A stretch of DNA of 7,914 nucleotides from Gemmatimonadota bacterium (GCA_029884515.1 JAOUHR010000072.1:1-7914), one strand, 5' to 3'. Shown: positions 1 to 6,356, counted from the first letter of the stretch. Translations and numbers: made by a program. The notes: generated from the letters alone by a model not told the origin.

Positions 1-655
1 CGCTGCGCGACTCGATCGTGAGGTACGAGATGCAGCGCCGCGCATCCAACACGCCCGGCGCGACGAACGCCTGCGTGGGGCACGCCTCGAGGCACCTGGT
101 GCAGGTGCCGCAGTGCTCGCCGGCGAAGGGCGCGTCGGCGACAAGGTCGAGGTCCAGGAAGAGCGCCCCGATGAAGAAGAACGATCCCTTCCCAGGATGG
201 ATGAGCATGGTGTTCTTGCCGAACCACCCAAGGCCCGCGCGGCGCGCGAGGTCGCGCTCGAGGATCGGGCCCGTGTCGACGTAGGCACGCCCACCCACCG
301 ATGCGCCGCGCTCGGCGCGCACCCACGCGCGCAACTCCTCGAGTCGGTCCCACATCAACCGATGGTAGTCGTCGCCGCGGGCGTAGCGGGCCACCGTGCC
401 GTGCGGTGAGCGGCCGCCATAGTCGAGCGTGACCACCACCGCCGACCGCATCCCGGGTTCGGGACGCGTGGTGTCGCGTCGCACGGCGGCCCCGCGCTCG
501 AGATAGGCCATCTCGCCGTGCTGGCCAGCGGCGAGCCATCGCTCGAACGCCGGTGCGGTCTCGGCGGGCCCGAGGGCGGCGATGCCGGCGAGGTCGAAGC
601 CGAGCCCGAGGGCCTGGGCCTTGAGGCGCGCCTCGAAGGTCGCGCCCGCGCTCAC
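1..655 (-). CDS. queG: Epoxyqueuosine reductase QueG, C-terminus beyond the window
   Basis: This is the cobalamin- and iron-sulfur-dependent cytoplasmic enzyme that reduces epoxyqueuosine to queuosine in tRNA, the last step of the Q pathway. The first 218 residues are visible and read straight off the left edge; the family is usually about 310-380 aa, so a second cluster motif and C-terminal part should lie outside. Seen: the DTGPILERDLA motif with Asp127 at the position of the family's catalytic acid; the highly typical GLGWFGKNTMLIHP (about 141-154); and a ferredoxin-type cluster motif CGTCTRCLEACP with Cys182, 185, 188 and 192, followed by LDARRCISYLTIE. The start is a GTG whose bases overlap the stop of the upstream 80-aa gene (GTGA, 4-base overlap). 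It has no Shine-Dalgarno sequence, so translation is probably coupled to that gene. The identification rests on several family-specific motifs and is secure. Confidence 0.95.
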   Translation of the reverse strand, partial: MSAGATFEARLKAQALGLGFDLAGIAALGPAETAPAFERWLAAGQHGEMAYLERGAAVRRDTTRPEPGMRSAVVVTLDYGGRSPHGTVARYARGDDYHRLMWDRLEELRAWVRAERGASVGGRAYVDTGPILERDLARRAGLGWFGKNTMLIHPGKGSFFFIGALFLDLDLVADAPFAGEHCGTCTRCLEACPTQAFVAPGVLDARRCISYLTIESRS

Positions 656-894
656 CCGAAGCGCGCCGCCCACCGCGCGTAGCGGATCGCGTCGTCCACG
701 GGCGGGATCGCGTCGTGGTCGCCGTATACCGTGTACATCCGCCAGCGCACGTAGTCGCGGGCCGGGAGGGGCAGGAAGGGTGGCCGAGCCCACCACCGAT
801 TCCGCCGGAACCGCCAGGCCACGAGCAACAGCGCGCGCGCGAGGCTTGGGCTCACGAGGGCGCGGGGGAGCAGGCGGAGGAACAGGGTGAGCAT
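652..894 (-). CDS. Small basic hypothetical protein (80 aa) upstream of queG
   Basis: I do not recognise this protein. It is 80 aa, rich in Arg, Trp and Leu. An N-terminal amphipathic or weakly membrane-seeking stretch (about residues 1-30) is followed by a Trp/Arg/Pro segment and a C-terminal part containing MYTVYGDHDAIPPVDDAIRYARW. Support for it being real: the frame runs from an ATG to a stop that overlaps the queG start by four bases; a TAnnnT hexamer lies 9 bases before the ATG; and it fills the gap between queG and the divergent acyltransferase with no room for another gene. It is probably co-transcribed with queG, but nothing in it suggests a role in queuosine synthesis. It could be a lineage-specific membrane-associated protein. 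Confidence 0.7.
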   Translation of the reverse strand: MLTLFLRLLPRALVSPSLARALLLVAWRFRRNRWWARPPFLPLPARDYVRWRMYTVYGDHDAIPPVDDAIRYARWAARFG

Positions 895-903
895 CGCGTT
901 CCG

Positions 904-909
904 AATCTA
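904..909 (-). promoter_or_regulatory. Predicted -10 element (TAGATT) of the 80-aa gene/queG unit
   Basis: TAGATT on the minus strand lies 9 bases upstream of the ATG at 894. A start of transcription about 7-9 bases after a -10 box would fall on the start codon, so a leaderless mRNA is predicted. No convincing -35 element is visible. The same arrangement recurs before three other genes in the window. Confidence 0.5.
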
Positions 910-919
910 ACCGCCCTCC

Positions 920-928
920 GGGGGGGGG
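920..928 (+). repeat. G9 homopolymer in the acyltransferase promoter region
   Basis: Nine consecutive G residues lie 6 bases upstream of the predicted -10 box of the acyltransferase gene, inside what would be the spacer between the -35 and -10 positions. Homopolymers of this length are prone to slippage and to sequencing error. Confidence 0.8.
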
Positions 929-934
929 CGTGCG

Positions 935-940
935 TATCTT
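935..940 (+). promoter_or_regulatory. Predicted -10 element (TATCTT) of the acyltransferase gene
   Basis: TATCTT ends 7 bases before the ATG at 948, predicting transcription starting at or next to the start codon. The -35 position (about 912-917) holds only GC-rich sequence and no recognisable box. The spacer includes the G9 tract. The same TATCTT hexamer occurs upstream of the deoxyhypusine-synthase-like gene. Confidence 0.55.
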
Positions 941-947
941 CCCCCGC

Positions 948-2330
948 ATGTGGCTCCACCGGGCGATGCCCATCATCTCGCACCTCGGCGTCCGGTCCTA
1001 CTACCGGGTGACCGTGGGCGGCACGCCGCTCCCGGCGACGGGGCCCGTGCTCATCGTCGCCAACCACAACAACTCCCTCGTCGATCCCGCGCTCGCGGTG
1101 GTGGCCGCCGGACGCACGGTGCGCTTCCTCACCAAGGCACCGCTCTTCGATGACAAGCTGATCGGGTGGCTGATTGCCGCGGTGGGCTCGGTGCCGGTGT
1201 ATCGCCAACAGGATGACCCCACGAAGCTCTCACAGAACCTCGACTCCTTCCGCGACGTCTACGCCGCGCTCAAGGATGGCGACGCGGTGGGGATCTTCCC
1301 TGAGGGGATCACGCACTCCGCCTCGCAGCTCGCGCCGCTGAAGACGGGCGCGGCACGCATCGCCATCGGCGCGTCGCACGAGATCGGCCACGCCTTCCCG
1401 ATCGTGGCGATGGGCCTCGTGTTCCGCGACCGCGACCGGTTCCGCAGCGACGCGCACGTGATCATCAGCGAACCCCTCGTCTGGGACGACCTCGTGGGCG
1501 ACATGACCTCGCGCAGCGCGGTGCGCGAGCTCACGGGGCGCATCGAGGCCCGGATGCGCTCGGTCACCCTCAACCTCGAGCGGTGGGAGGACGAGCCGCT
1601 CGTGCGCACGGCCGAGCAGGTGTGGCGTGCGGAGGTCGGGGCGAGTCGCGACCCGGCCGAGCAGATCACCCGGCTCAAGACCACCACCGACGCGCTCGAG
1701 GCGATCCGGCGCGGCGGGGTGCCGCACTGGCACGAGACCGCCGCCGAACTGAAGGCGCACGCGCGTGAGCTCGAGATCCTCGGCCTCACGCCAGGCGAGC
1801 TCAAGGCGGACGTGAAAGTGGGCGAGGCGGTGGAGTGGACGGTGGCGCGGATCCCGCTCGTGCTGGTGATCCCGGTGTCGGTGGCCGGCGGGATCTTCTT
1901 CTGGCTGCCCAAGTGGATCACCACGAACATCGCCGACCGGCTCACGGTCGCGGAGGGTCCCGAGTCGCGCGTGACGCATCGCGTGCTGGTCGGTGCAGTG
2001 GTCTTCCTGCTGTGGTTCCTGGTGGTTGCGGCGGTGGTGTGGGAGTTCGCCGGAGTCGGCTGGGCGCTGCTCGCCCTCATCGTGCAACCGTTCTGGGCCT
2101 TCGCGGCGACGGCGGTGGGCGACCGGCGGCAGCACGCCTTCGCGGCGGTGCGACGCTTCTTCCTGCGCCGCCTCGAGAAGCCGCGCCTCGATGCGCTGCG
2201 GGAGCGCCAGCACGCCATCGCGCTCCGGCTGCGCGGGCTCTACGAGCGTGTCAGCGGCGCATCGCGCGTGGCCCCGGAGCCAGGGGTCCCGGCCCCACCC
2301 TCAGCGGAACGCGACGCCGTCGAGTCCTGA
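948..2330 (+). CDS. PlsC-type glycerolipid acyltransferase with C-terminal membrane segments
   Basis: Membrane-associated acyltransferase of the PlsC/LPLAT superfamily, expected to move an acyl chain to glycerol-3-phosphate, lysophosphatidate or a related acceptor in lipid synthesis. The protein is 460 aa. Residues about 34-47 contain ANHNNSLVDP: the catalytic His40 and Asp46 are separated by five residues rather than the usual four, a form known in yeast GPAT-like and some bacterial members. FPEGITHS (117-124) is the acceptor-phosphate motif, followed by LAPLKTGAARIAIGA (128-142). Beyond the catalytic domain (about 1-200) is a helical region (about 210-300), then hydrophobic segments at about 302-321, 346-367 and 368-390 and a basic tail. 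The ATG at 948 is preferred over an in-frame GTG at 930 because the -10 box lies between them. Its 3' end overlaps the convergent phosphodiesterase by 30 bases. The family is sure; the exact acceptor is not. Confidence 0.88.
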   Translation: MWLHRAMPIISHLGVRSYYRVTVGGTPLPATGPVLIVANHNNSLVDPALAVVAAGRTVRFLTKAPLFDDKLIGWLIAAVGSVPVYRQQDDPTKLSQNLDSFRDVYAALKDGDAVGIFPEGITHSASQLAPLKTGAARIAIGASHEIGHAFPIVAMGLVFRDRDRFRSDAHVIISEPLVWDDLVGDMTSRSAVRELTGRIEARMRSVTLNLERWEDEPLVRTAEQVWRAEVGASRDPAEQITRLKTTTDALEAIRRGGVPHWHETAAELKAHARELEILGLTPGELKADVKVGEAVEWTVARIPLVLVIPVSVAGGIFFWLPKWITTNIADRLTVAEGPESRVTHRVLVGAVVFLLWFLVVAAVVWEFAGVGWALLALIVQPFWAFAATAVGDRRQHAFAAVRRFFLRRLEKPRLDALRERQHAIALRLRGLYERVSGASRVAPEPGVPAPPSAERDAVES

Positions 2331-3725
2331 CGGCACCGCGCGCCCCATCGCTCGCAGTGCGCTGGGCAGCACGTCCACCGTCCGCCGCGGCACGCCGGTC
2401 GCGGGCCGCGACATCACCAACGGCACGAGCATGTGCTCCCGGTGCAATGCGCCGTGCGCCGAGACGTGCGGGATCGGCTCGTACTTGGCGCGGTAGTCCC
2501 AGTCGCGCGCGGCCGAGAGGAGCATCTCACCGGATCGCGGCGCGTCGGCCAGCGCGATGATCTGCACGAGCGAGTCGGGGTGGTCGGTGCCGATGGTCGC
2601 GTCGTAGCTCTCCCCGGCCGTGAATCCCGCGACCGCGCCCGAGGCGTCGAGCGCCGCGCGCAGCCCGAGCGGGTCACCCGTCTCCGTGCGATAGCCGTAG
2701 CGCCCTGACGCATCGCGCGTGACGAGTGCCATCCCGCGGCCGCGGCCATGCACTTCCACCTCGCCCGGCGCGCGCGGGAGCATGAGGAGGTCCACCGACT
2801 CCCGCGCCAGGAGATGTTCCACGAGCCACTGCCACTTCCCGCGCAGCGCGGGCCACCAGGGGCGCTCGCGACGCCCGAGCTCGAGGTAGATGTGCGCCAT
2901 AGCGTTCCCGCTCACCATCACGGCGGCGTCGCGTCCGCCGGTGAAGATCCACGGATGTGCGATCACGCCGAGCCCCCAGGTGGCGAGCACGCCCGCCAGG
3001 TCCTCGTGATGGGTCACGCGCGAGTGGCCATGGTCGCTGACCACCCAGATCTCGGTCTCCTCCCAGCGGCCCGCGCGCTCGGCGTCCTCGCGGATGCGTG
3101 CCGCGGTGAGGTCCACCGTGCGCATCGCGTCGAGCACGGCCGGTGCCTCGTGGCCGAGCTGGTGCGAGAGCTTGTCGATCCCCGGGTGCGCGAGGAAGGC
3201 GACGTCGGGCCGGTCGCGGCGGATGCGCTCGGCCACGCGTACGCCGAGCTCGCGGTCGAGCCGGAGCCAGGCGGGGAGGTCGCCGCGGAAGTGGGTCCAC
3301 CCCATGCGCACGCCGAAGGCGAGGTCGGCGCCGATGCGCTGGTCCGGTTTGAGCCCGCGACCGTGCGGCGTGAAGGCGCCGAGCGGTCGGTCCGAGTACT
3401 CGAATAGGGTGCGATGGTCGGTGGTGAGGTCCGTGTCGGCGCGGAGCGCCTCGATGCCCACGTAGCTCCGCGCGTACCAGGGCCAGCGGGTCGCCGTGCG
3501 CGCGCGGTCCCACCAGCGGATCCCGGGCACACCGGCTCGCCCCGGATGGAGACCCATCAGGAAAGGTGTGTAGGCAGGCCCGGTGACCGTCGGGAAGACC
3601 GAGGTGACCGTGTGCGCGCTCCCCTCGGCGCGGAGCCGCGCGAGCGACGGGAGGTGCCCCGCGTCCATCGCCGCGAAGAGCGAATCGGCGCGCGCGCCAT
3701 CGGCCACGAGCATCACGAAGGTCAC
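2301..3725 (-). CDS. Type I phosphodiesterase/nucleotide pyrophosphatase (alkaline phosphatase superfamily)
   Basis: Probable two-metal phosphodiesterase or phosphatase of the PF01663 type, 474 aa. Visible metal-site and catalytic features are: Asp9 in VADGARAD at the N-terminus; FPT with Thr46 as the likely nucleophile; Asp184, His188 and His192 in GIDKLSHQLGH; Asp231-His232 in VVSDHGHS; and His424 in VSAHGALHREHM. The set is complete, so the enzyme should be active. The substrate cannot be read from the sequence (nucleotide, phospholipid headgroup and others are possible). No signal peptide is present, since the protein begins directly with the first beta strand, so it should be cytoplasmic. 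The start is the weakest point: GTG at 3725 fits the domain edge, with no clear Shine-Dalgarno; TTG at 3779 or GTG at 3791 are in frame. The frame is open upstream to 3938, but that part lies inside the divergent LOG gene. The last 30 bases overlap the acyltransferase. Confidence 0.85.
   Translation of the reverse strand: MTFVMLVADGARADSLFAAMDAGHLPSLARLRAEGSAHTVTSVFPTVTGPAYTPFLMGLHPGRAGVPGIRWWDRARTATRWPWYARSYVGIEALRADTDLTTDHRTLFEYSDRPLGAFTPHGRGLKPDQRIGADLAFGVRMGWTHFRGDLPAWLRLDRELGVRVAERIRRDRPDVAFLAHPGIDKLSHQLGHEAPAVLDAMRTVDLTAARIREDAERAGRWEETEIWVVSDHGHSRVTHHEDLAGVLATWGLGVIAHPWIFTGGRDAAVMVSGNAMAHIYLELGRRERPWWPALRGKWQWLVEHLLARESVDLLMLPRAPGEVEVHGRGRGMALVTRDASGRYGYRTETGDPLGLRAALDASGAVAGFTAGESYDATIGTDHPDSLVQIIALADAPRSGEMLLSAARDWDYRAKYEPIPHVSAHGALHREHMLVPLVMSRPATGVPRRTVDVLPSALRAMGRAVPSGLDGVAFR
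2311..2339. terminator. Possible bidirectional hairpin at overlapping convergent 3' ends
   Basis: GCCGTC (2316-2321) and GACGGC (2329-2334) form a six-base stem around a seven-base loop. It is flanked by GCG/CGC (2311-2313, 2337-2339) across a two-by-two internal loop. It sits on the stop codon of the acyltransferase and just inside the end of the phosphodiesterase. There is no U tract on either strand, so it is not a classical intrinsic terminator. A 3'-end stabiliser or pause site is as likely, and chance in GC-rich DNA cannot be excluded. Confidence 0.3.
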
Positions 3726-3742
3726 GGGGGGCTCAGTTGCGG

Positions 3743-3780
3743 TTTGACGAGGAGCAGTTCGCTGTGGGACACGCGTCAAA
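3743..3780. promoter_or_regulatory. Inverted repeat TTTGACG-N24-CGTCAAA, possible operator
   Basis: Perfect seven-base inverted arms (3743-3749 and 3774-3780) lie within the 71-base gap between the divergent phosphodiesterase and LOG genes. The right arm ends one base before the predicted -10 box of the LOG gene. Arm centres are 31 bases apart, about three helical turns, which suits a regulator binding two half-sites on one face. The TTGACG cores resemble -35 boxes, but neither has a good -10 at the right distance. No regulator is encoded nearby. Confidence 0.35.
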
Positions 3781-3783
3781 GTA
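3778..3783 (-). promoter_or_regulatory. Weak candidate -10 (TACTTT) for the phosphodiesterase gene
   Basis: TACTTT on the minus strand overlaps the LOG gene's -10 box almost completely. TTGGGT (3807-3802) lies 18 bases upstream as a poor -35. It would give a leader of roughly 45 bases before the GTG at 3725. It is the only TAnnnT hexamer I found in this gap for that direction, and the evidence is thin. Confidence 0.25.
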
Positions 3784-3787
3784 AACT
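3782..3787 (+). promoter_or_regulatory. Predicted -10 element (TAAACT) of the LOG-family gene
   Basis: TAAACT ends 9 bases before the ATG at 3797, in an AT-richer pocket of an otherwise GC-rich region. This spacing predicts a transcript beginning at or within a few bases of the start codon. No ribosome-binding site precedes the ATG, which fits leaderless translation. Confidence 0.55.
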
Positions 3788-3796
3788 TCACTGGCC

Positions 3797-4753
3797 ATGG
3801 CACCCAAGCGTCCAGCAGAGAAGAACACCAAGCCCAAGGCGGCAAGCGGCAAGCGCGTCGACCCCGAGCGCATGCACGCGGCCGCCCAGGAGGCGATCGC
3901 GGGCCTCCGCGACCGCATCGACGAGGGCTTCCGCGCATCGGCCGCGATGCCCGCCGTGCGCGACGAACAGCTCCCGCGCGCCGCCACCGACGACGCCATC
4001 GGTGACTTCTCTTGGGCCCTCACCGAGGACGCCAAGCTCCTGCAGTACGGCGGTCCGCGCGCCGACTTCCGCGCCACCGACCCCTGGCGCGTGATGCGGA
4101 TCATGTCGGAGTTCATCGAGGGCTTCGACAAGCTCGCGCAGGTGGAGAAGGGCGTCTCGATCTTCGGTTCGGCGCGCACGCACCCCGACGACCCGCAGTA
4201 TCTCGCGGCCACCGAGCTCGCCCGACTGCTCGGCGAGCAGGGGTTCTCGATCATCACGGGTGCGGGGCCCGGCATCATGGAGGCGGCCAACAAGGGGGCC
4301 AAGCTCGCGGGCGCGCCCTCCATCGGCTGCAACATCGAGCTGCCGTTCGAGCAGGGCGCCAACCCGTACGTCGACACCCTGGTGGCCTTCCGCTACTTCG
4401 CCGTGCGGAAGACGATGTTCATCAAGTACTCGAGCGCGTTCATCATCTTCCCCGGCGGGTTCGGCACCTTCGACGAGCTGTTCGAGGCCCTGACGCTCAT
4501 CCAGACCGGGAAGATCTCACAGTTCCCGGTGGTGCTCTTCGGCACGCATTACTGGGCGGGGCTCGTGCGCTGGCTCAACAGCAAGGTGCTGGCCGAGCGG
4601 AAGATCTCCCCGGGCGACATGGACCTGATGGTGGTGACCGACGATCCTGCGGAGGCGGCGCGGGTGGTGGTGCAGGCCTACGAGATGCAGCTCAAGACGG
4701 CCCGGGCGCGGGCGGACGCCGCCAACGGGACGATTGCTCGAACCCAAACGTGA
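3797..4753 (+). CDS. TIGR00730/LOG-family Rossmann-fold nucleotide phosphoribohydrolase
   Basis: Cytoplasmic enzyme of the LOG (formerly 'lysine decarboxylase-like') family, whose characterised members remove ribose 5-phosphate from nucleoside monophosphates, including cytokinin riboside monophosphates. It is 318 aa. Residues 1-25 are a Lys/Arg/Ala/Pro-rich, probably disordered tail. Residues 30-115 form a helical N-terminal extension including DPWRVMRIMSEFIEGF. The Rossmann core starts at SIFGSART (121-128), with GAGPGIMEAANKGA (155-168) and the signature PGGFGTFDE (219-227). Arg204 and Glu227, 23 residues apart, match the catalytic Arg and Glu of LOG enzymes, so activity is expected. The natural substrate in this organism (AMP, GMP or a modified nucleotide) is unknown. 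It is divergent from the phosphodiesterase and apparently leaderless. Its last 62 bases overlap the end of the convergent amidase gene, an unusually long tail-to-tail overlap. Confidence 0.9.
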   Translation: MAPKRPAEKNTKPKAASGKRVDPERMHAAAQEAIAGLRDRIDEGFRASAAMPAVRDEQLPRAATDDAIGDFSWALTEDAKLLQYGGPRADFRATDPWRVMRIMSEFIEGFDKLAQVEKGVSIFGSARTHPDDPQYLAATELARLLGEQGFSIITGAGPGIMEAANKGAKLAGAPSIGCNIELPFEQGANPYVDTLVAFRYFAVRKTMFIKYSSAFIIFPGGFGTFDELFEALTLIQTGKISQFPVVLFGTHYWAGLVRWLNSKVLAERKISPGDMDLMVVTDDPAEAARVVVQAYEMQLKTARARADAANGTIARTQT

Positions 4754-6257
4754 GCGTGATCAGGCGGCCTTCGCTCCACGGCCGCCCGTAGAACGAGATC
4801 CCCGCCGGCAACGTGCCGCCGCGCGTATAGCCCATCGGCACGGTGATCGCCGGGAAGCCGGTCAGCGGCGAGAAGAGCTGGCTGTTGTCGCCGTGCGGCG
4901 TGTTGAGGTCGCCGATGAGCCGCGGCACGTTGCTCCACGTAGGATAGACCATCGCGTCGAGCCTCAGGGAATCCATGAGCGCGATCACCGCGACGCGGAG
5001 CCGCGCGCGCATCGCCTCGCGTGAGGCGCAGCCCGGGAGTTCGTCGGGTGACTGCGTGACGGCCTGCGCCTGCTGCAGCCGCAACTGCACCGACGGGTGA
5101 TAGGCGCCGCTCTTCAGGATCTCGTCCACCGTGTGCACCGGCGCGCCCTCGCCACGGGCGGCGAAGTAGCCCTCGAGGTCGGCGCGGAACCGGTTGCAGC
5201 CCCCGCGCGAGCTCGCGAGGATCGAGTCGAGGTCGGCGACGCGCGCCGGGTCCACGATCGTGGCGCCCGCATTCCGCATCGTTTCGAGCGCACCCTCGAA
5301 CACCGTGACGACCTCGGGGTCCGTGGTCGGCCGTTCGTATGCCTGTCGCAGCACGCCGATGCGGGCGCCGCGCAGGCCGCCCGGCACCAGGAACGCGCGG
5401 TAGTCGGGCTCGCGGTGGCCCCGGCTCGCGGCGGTCACGGGGTCGGCGGGATCCTCGCCGGCGATCACCTGGAAGACGGCGACCGCGTCTGAGACCGTGC
5501 GTGTCATCGGGCCGGCGATGTCGGCGAGGTTGTTGAGCGGGATCACGCCGGCGCGCGAAGTGAGCCCCATGGTGGACCGGATGCCGACGAGCGCGTTGTG
5601 CGCCGAGGGGCCTCGGATGGAGTTCCCGGTGTCGCTGCCGAGCCCGACCGCGCCCTCGTTGGCGGCCACCGCGGCGGCGGTGCCGCCGCTCGAACCCGCG
5701 GTCACGCGATCGAGCGCGTACGGGTTCTTCGTGTACCCCGGGAGGATCGAGCTCACGGTCTCGTACGGCGTGAACGCCCATTCGGCGAGGTTCGACTTGG
5801 CGAGCACGATGGCCCCCGCGGCGCGGATGCGCGCCACCTGCGTCGCGTCACGCTGGGGCACCCAGCCCTTGAGGGCGAGGGAGCCGGCGGTGGTCTGCAG
5901 GTCGTGCGTCTCGAAGTTGTCCTTCACGATCGTCGGGATGCAGTGGAGCGCGTCCATCCGGCCGGTGCGCGCGAACGCCTGGTCGAGCGAGTCCGCGGTG
6001 GCGAGCGCGTTCGGGTTGAGCGTGACGATCGCGTTGATCGCCGGGCCGCGCTTGTCGATCGCGTCGATGCGCTCGAGGTAGCGCTCGACGAGGGCGCGGC
6101 AGGTGATCGTGCGCGCGCGGAGCGCGGCATGGATCGCCGGGATCGTCGTCTCCTCGATGCTGAACGCGCCGGGCGTGGCCTGCGCGGCAAGGGACGGCGG
6201 GACCATCGCGAGCGCGATCGCAAGGGTGACGGAGCGGGGTGACGGATGGCGTTTCAT
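4692..6257 (-). CDS. Exported amidase-signature-family hydrolase
   Basis: Ser-cisSer-Lys amidase (PF01425), 521 aa. The ATG at 6257 starts a typical signal peptide: MKRHPSPR basic region, hydrophobic [12 protein letters not shown], then SLAAQA with likely cleavage after Ala27. The mature enzyme should therefore be outside the cytoplasm. The triad is present: Lys112 in IVKDNFET, cis-Ser189 in TAGSSGG, and nucleophile Ser213 in [12 protein letters not shown], 24 residues after the cis-Ser as in the family. The position before the nucleophile is Asn instead of the usual Gly. The C-terminus, with [11 protein letters not shown] and a final RRPP, is the normal family ending. This indicates that the 62-base overlap with the LOG gene is genuine and not a read-through. 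The substrate is not predictable (peptide amide, acyl amide or aryl amide). It is not GatA: it has a signal peptide, and no gatB or gatC lies nearby. The frame is open upstream of 6257, but that stretch is antisense to the next gene and is not coding. Confidence 0.9.
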   Translation of the reverse strand: MKRHPSPRSVTLAIALAMVPPSLAAQATPGAFSIEETTIPAIHAALRARTITCRALVERYLERIDAIDKRGPAINAIVTLNPNALATADSLDQAFARTGRMDALHCIPTIVKDNFETHDLQTTAGSLALKGWVPQRDATQVARIRAAGAIVLAKSNLAEWAFTPYETVSSILPGYTKNPYALDRVTAGSSGGTAAAVAANEGAVGLGSDTGNSIRGPSAHNALVGIRSTMGLTSRAGVIPLNNLADIAGPMTRTVSDAVAVFQVIAGEDPADPVTAASRGHREPDYRAFLVPGGLRGARIGVLRQAYERPTTDPEVVTVFEGALETMRNAGATIVDPARVADLDSILASSRGGCNRFRADLEGYFAARGEGAPVHTVDEILKSGAYHPSVQLRLQQAQAVTQSPDELPGCASREAMRARLRVAVIALMDSLRLDAMVYPTWSNVPRLIGDLNTPHGDNSQLFSPLTGFPAITVPMGYTRGGTLPAGISFYGRPWSEGRLITLTFGFEQSSRWRRPPAPGPS

Positions 6258-6264
6258 GCGCGGA

Positions 6265-6270
6265 ATCGTA
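6265..6270 (-). promoter_or_regulatory. Predicted -10 element (TACGAT) of the amidase gene
   Basis: TACGAT on the minus strand ends 7 bases before the ATG at 6257, the same spacing as TATCTT before the acyltransferase. It predicts a leaderless transcript. No Shine-Dalgarno sequence is visible before the ATG. Confidence 0.5.
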
Positions 6271-6300
6271 GTGCACGGCTCCCCGGCGGGCGAGTCGCGG

Positions 6301-6306
6301 TATCTT
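6301..6306 (+). promoter_or_regulatory. Predicted -10 element (TATCTT) of the deoxyhypusine-synthase-like gene
   Basis: The hexamer is identical to the one before the acyltransferase and lies 50 bases upstream of the ATG at 6357. Transcription would start near 6313, leaving a leader of about 45 bases that contains a GGAG ribosome-binding site. It is divergent from the amidase promoter. No clear -35 is visible. Confidence 0.45.
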
Positions 6307-6344
6307 TCGCCGGACGATCCTGCAGCACTCGACTCTCGACAGGC

Positions 6345-6348
6345 GGAG
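6345..6348 (+). promoter_or_regulatory. Ribosome-binding site GGAG that fixes the start at 6357
   Basis: GGAG, within AGGCGGAG, lies 8 bases before the ATG at 6357. It is the only good Shine-Dalgarno sequence among the genes whose starts are in the window. It supports this ATG over the in-frame upstream start at 6246, which lies in front of the promoter. Confidence 0.55.
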
Positions 6349-6356
6349 CGCGACGG

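Noticed and set aside
930..947. GTG at 930 as the acyltransferase start
   Set aside because: The TATCTT box at 935-940 would then be inside the coding region; ATG at 948 has the same box-to-start spacing as other genes here.
1230..2218. Two long minus-strand frames (327 and 319 aa) inside the acyltransferase
   Set aside because: Their composition is typical of GC-rich shadow frames (His/Arg or Ser/Arg rich), they lack motifs, and they are antisense to a gene with clear catalytic motifs.
3726..3938. Minus-strand N-terminal extension of the phosphodiesterase to 3938
   Set aside because: It lies inside the divergent LOG gene, is low-complexity Arg/Pro/Cys sequence, and the domain begins at the GTG at 3725.
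4700..4723. GC hairpins (GCCCG/CGGGC and GGCGG/CCGCC) in the LOG/amidase overlap
   Set aside because: Short competing stems with no U tract, expected from base composition.
6283..6313. Inverted repeat CCGGCG-N19-CGCCGG around the DHS-like promoter
   Set aside because: Six-base all-GC arms are common by chance in this DNA, so there is too little to call an operator.
6246..6356. Upstream start at 6246 for the deoxyhypusine-synthase-like gene
   Set aside because: It precedes the predicted promoter and overlaps the amidase start; ATG at 6357 has a GGAG site.
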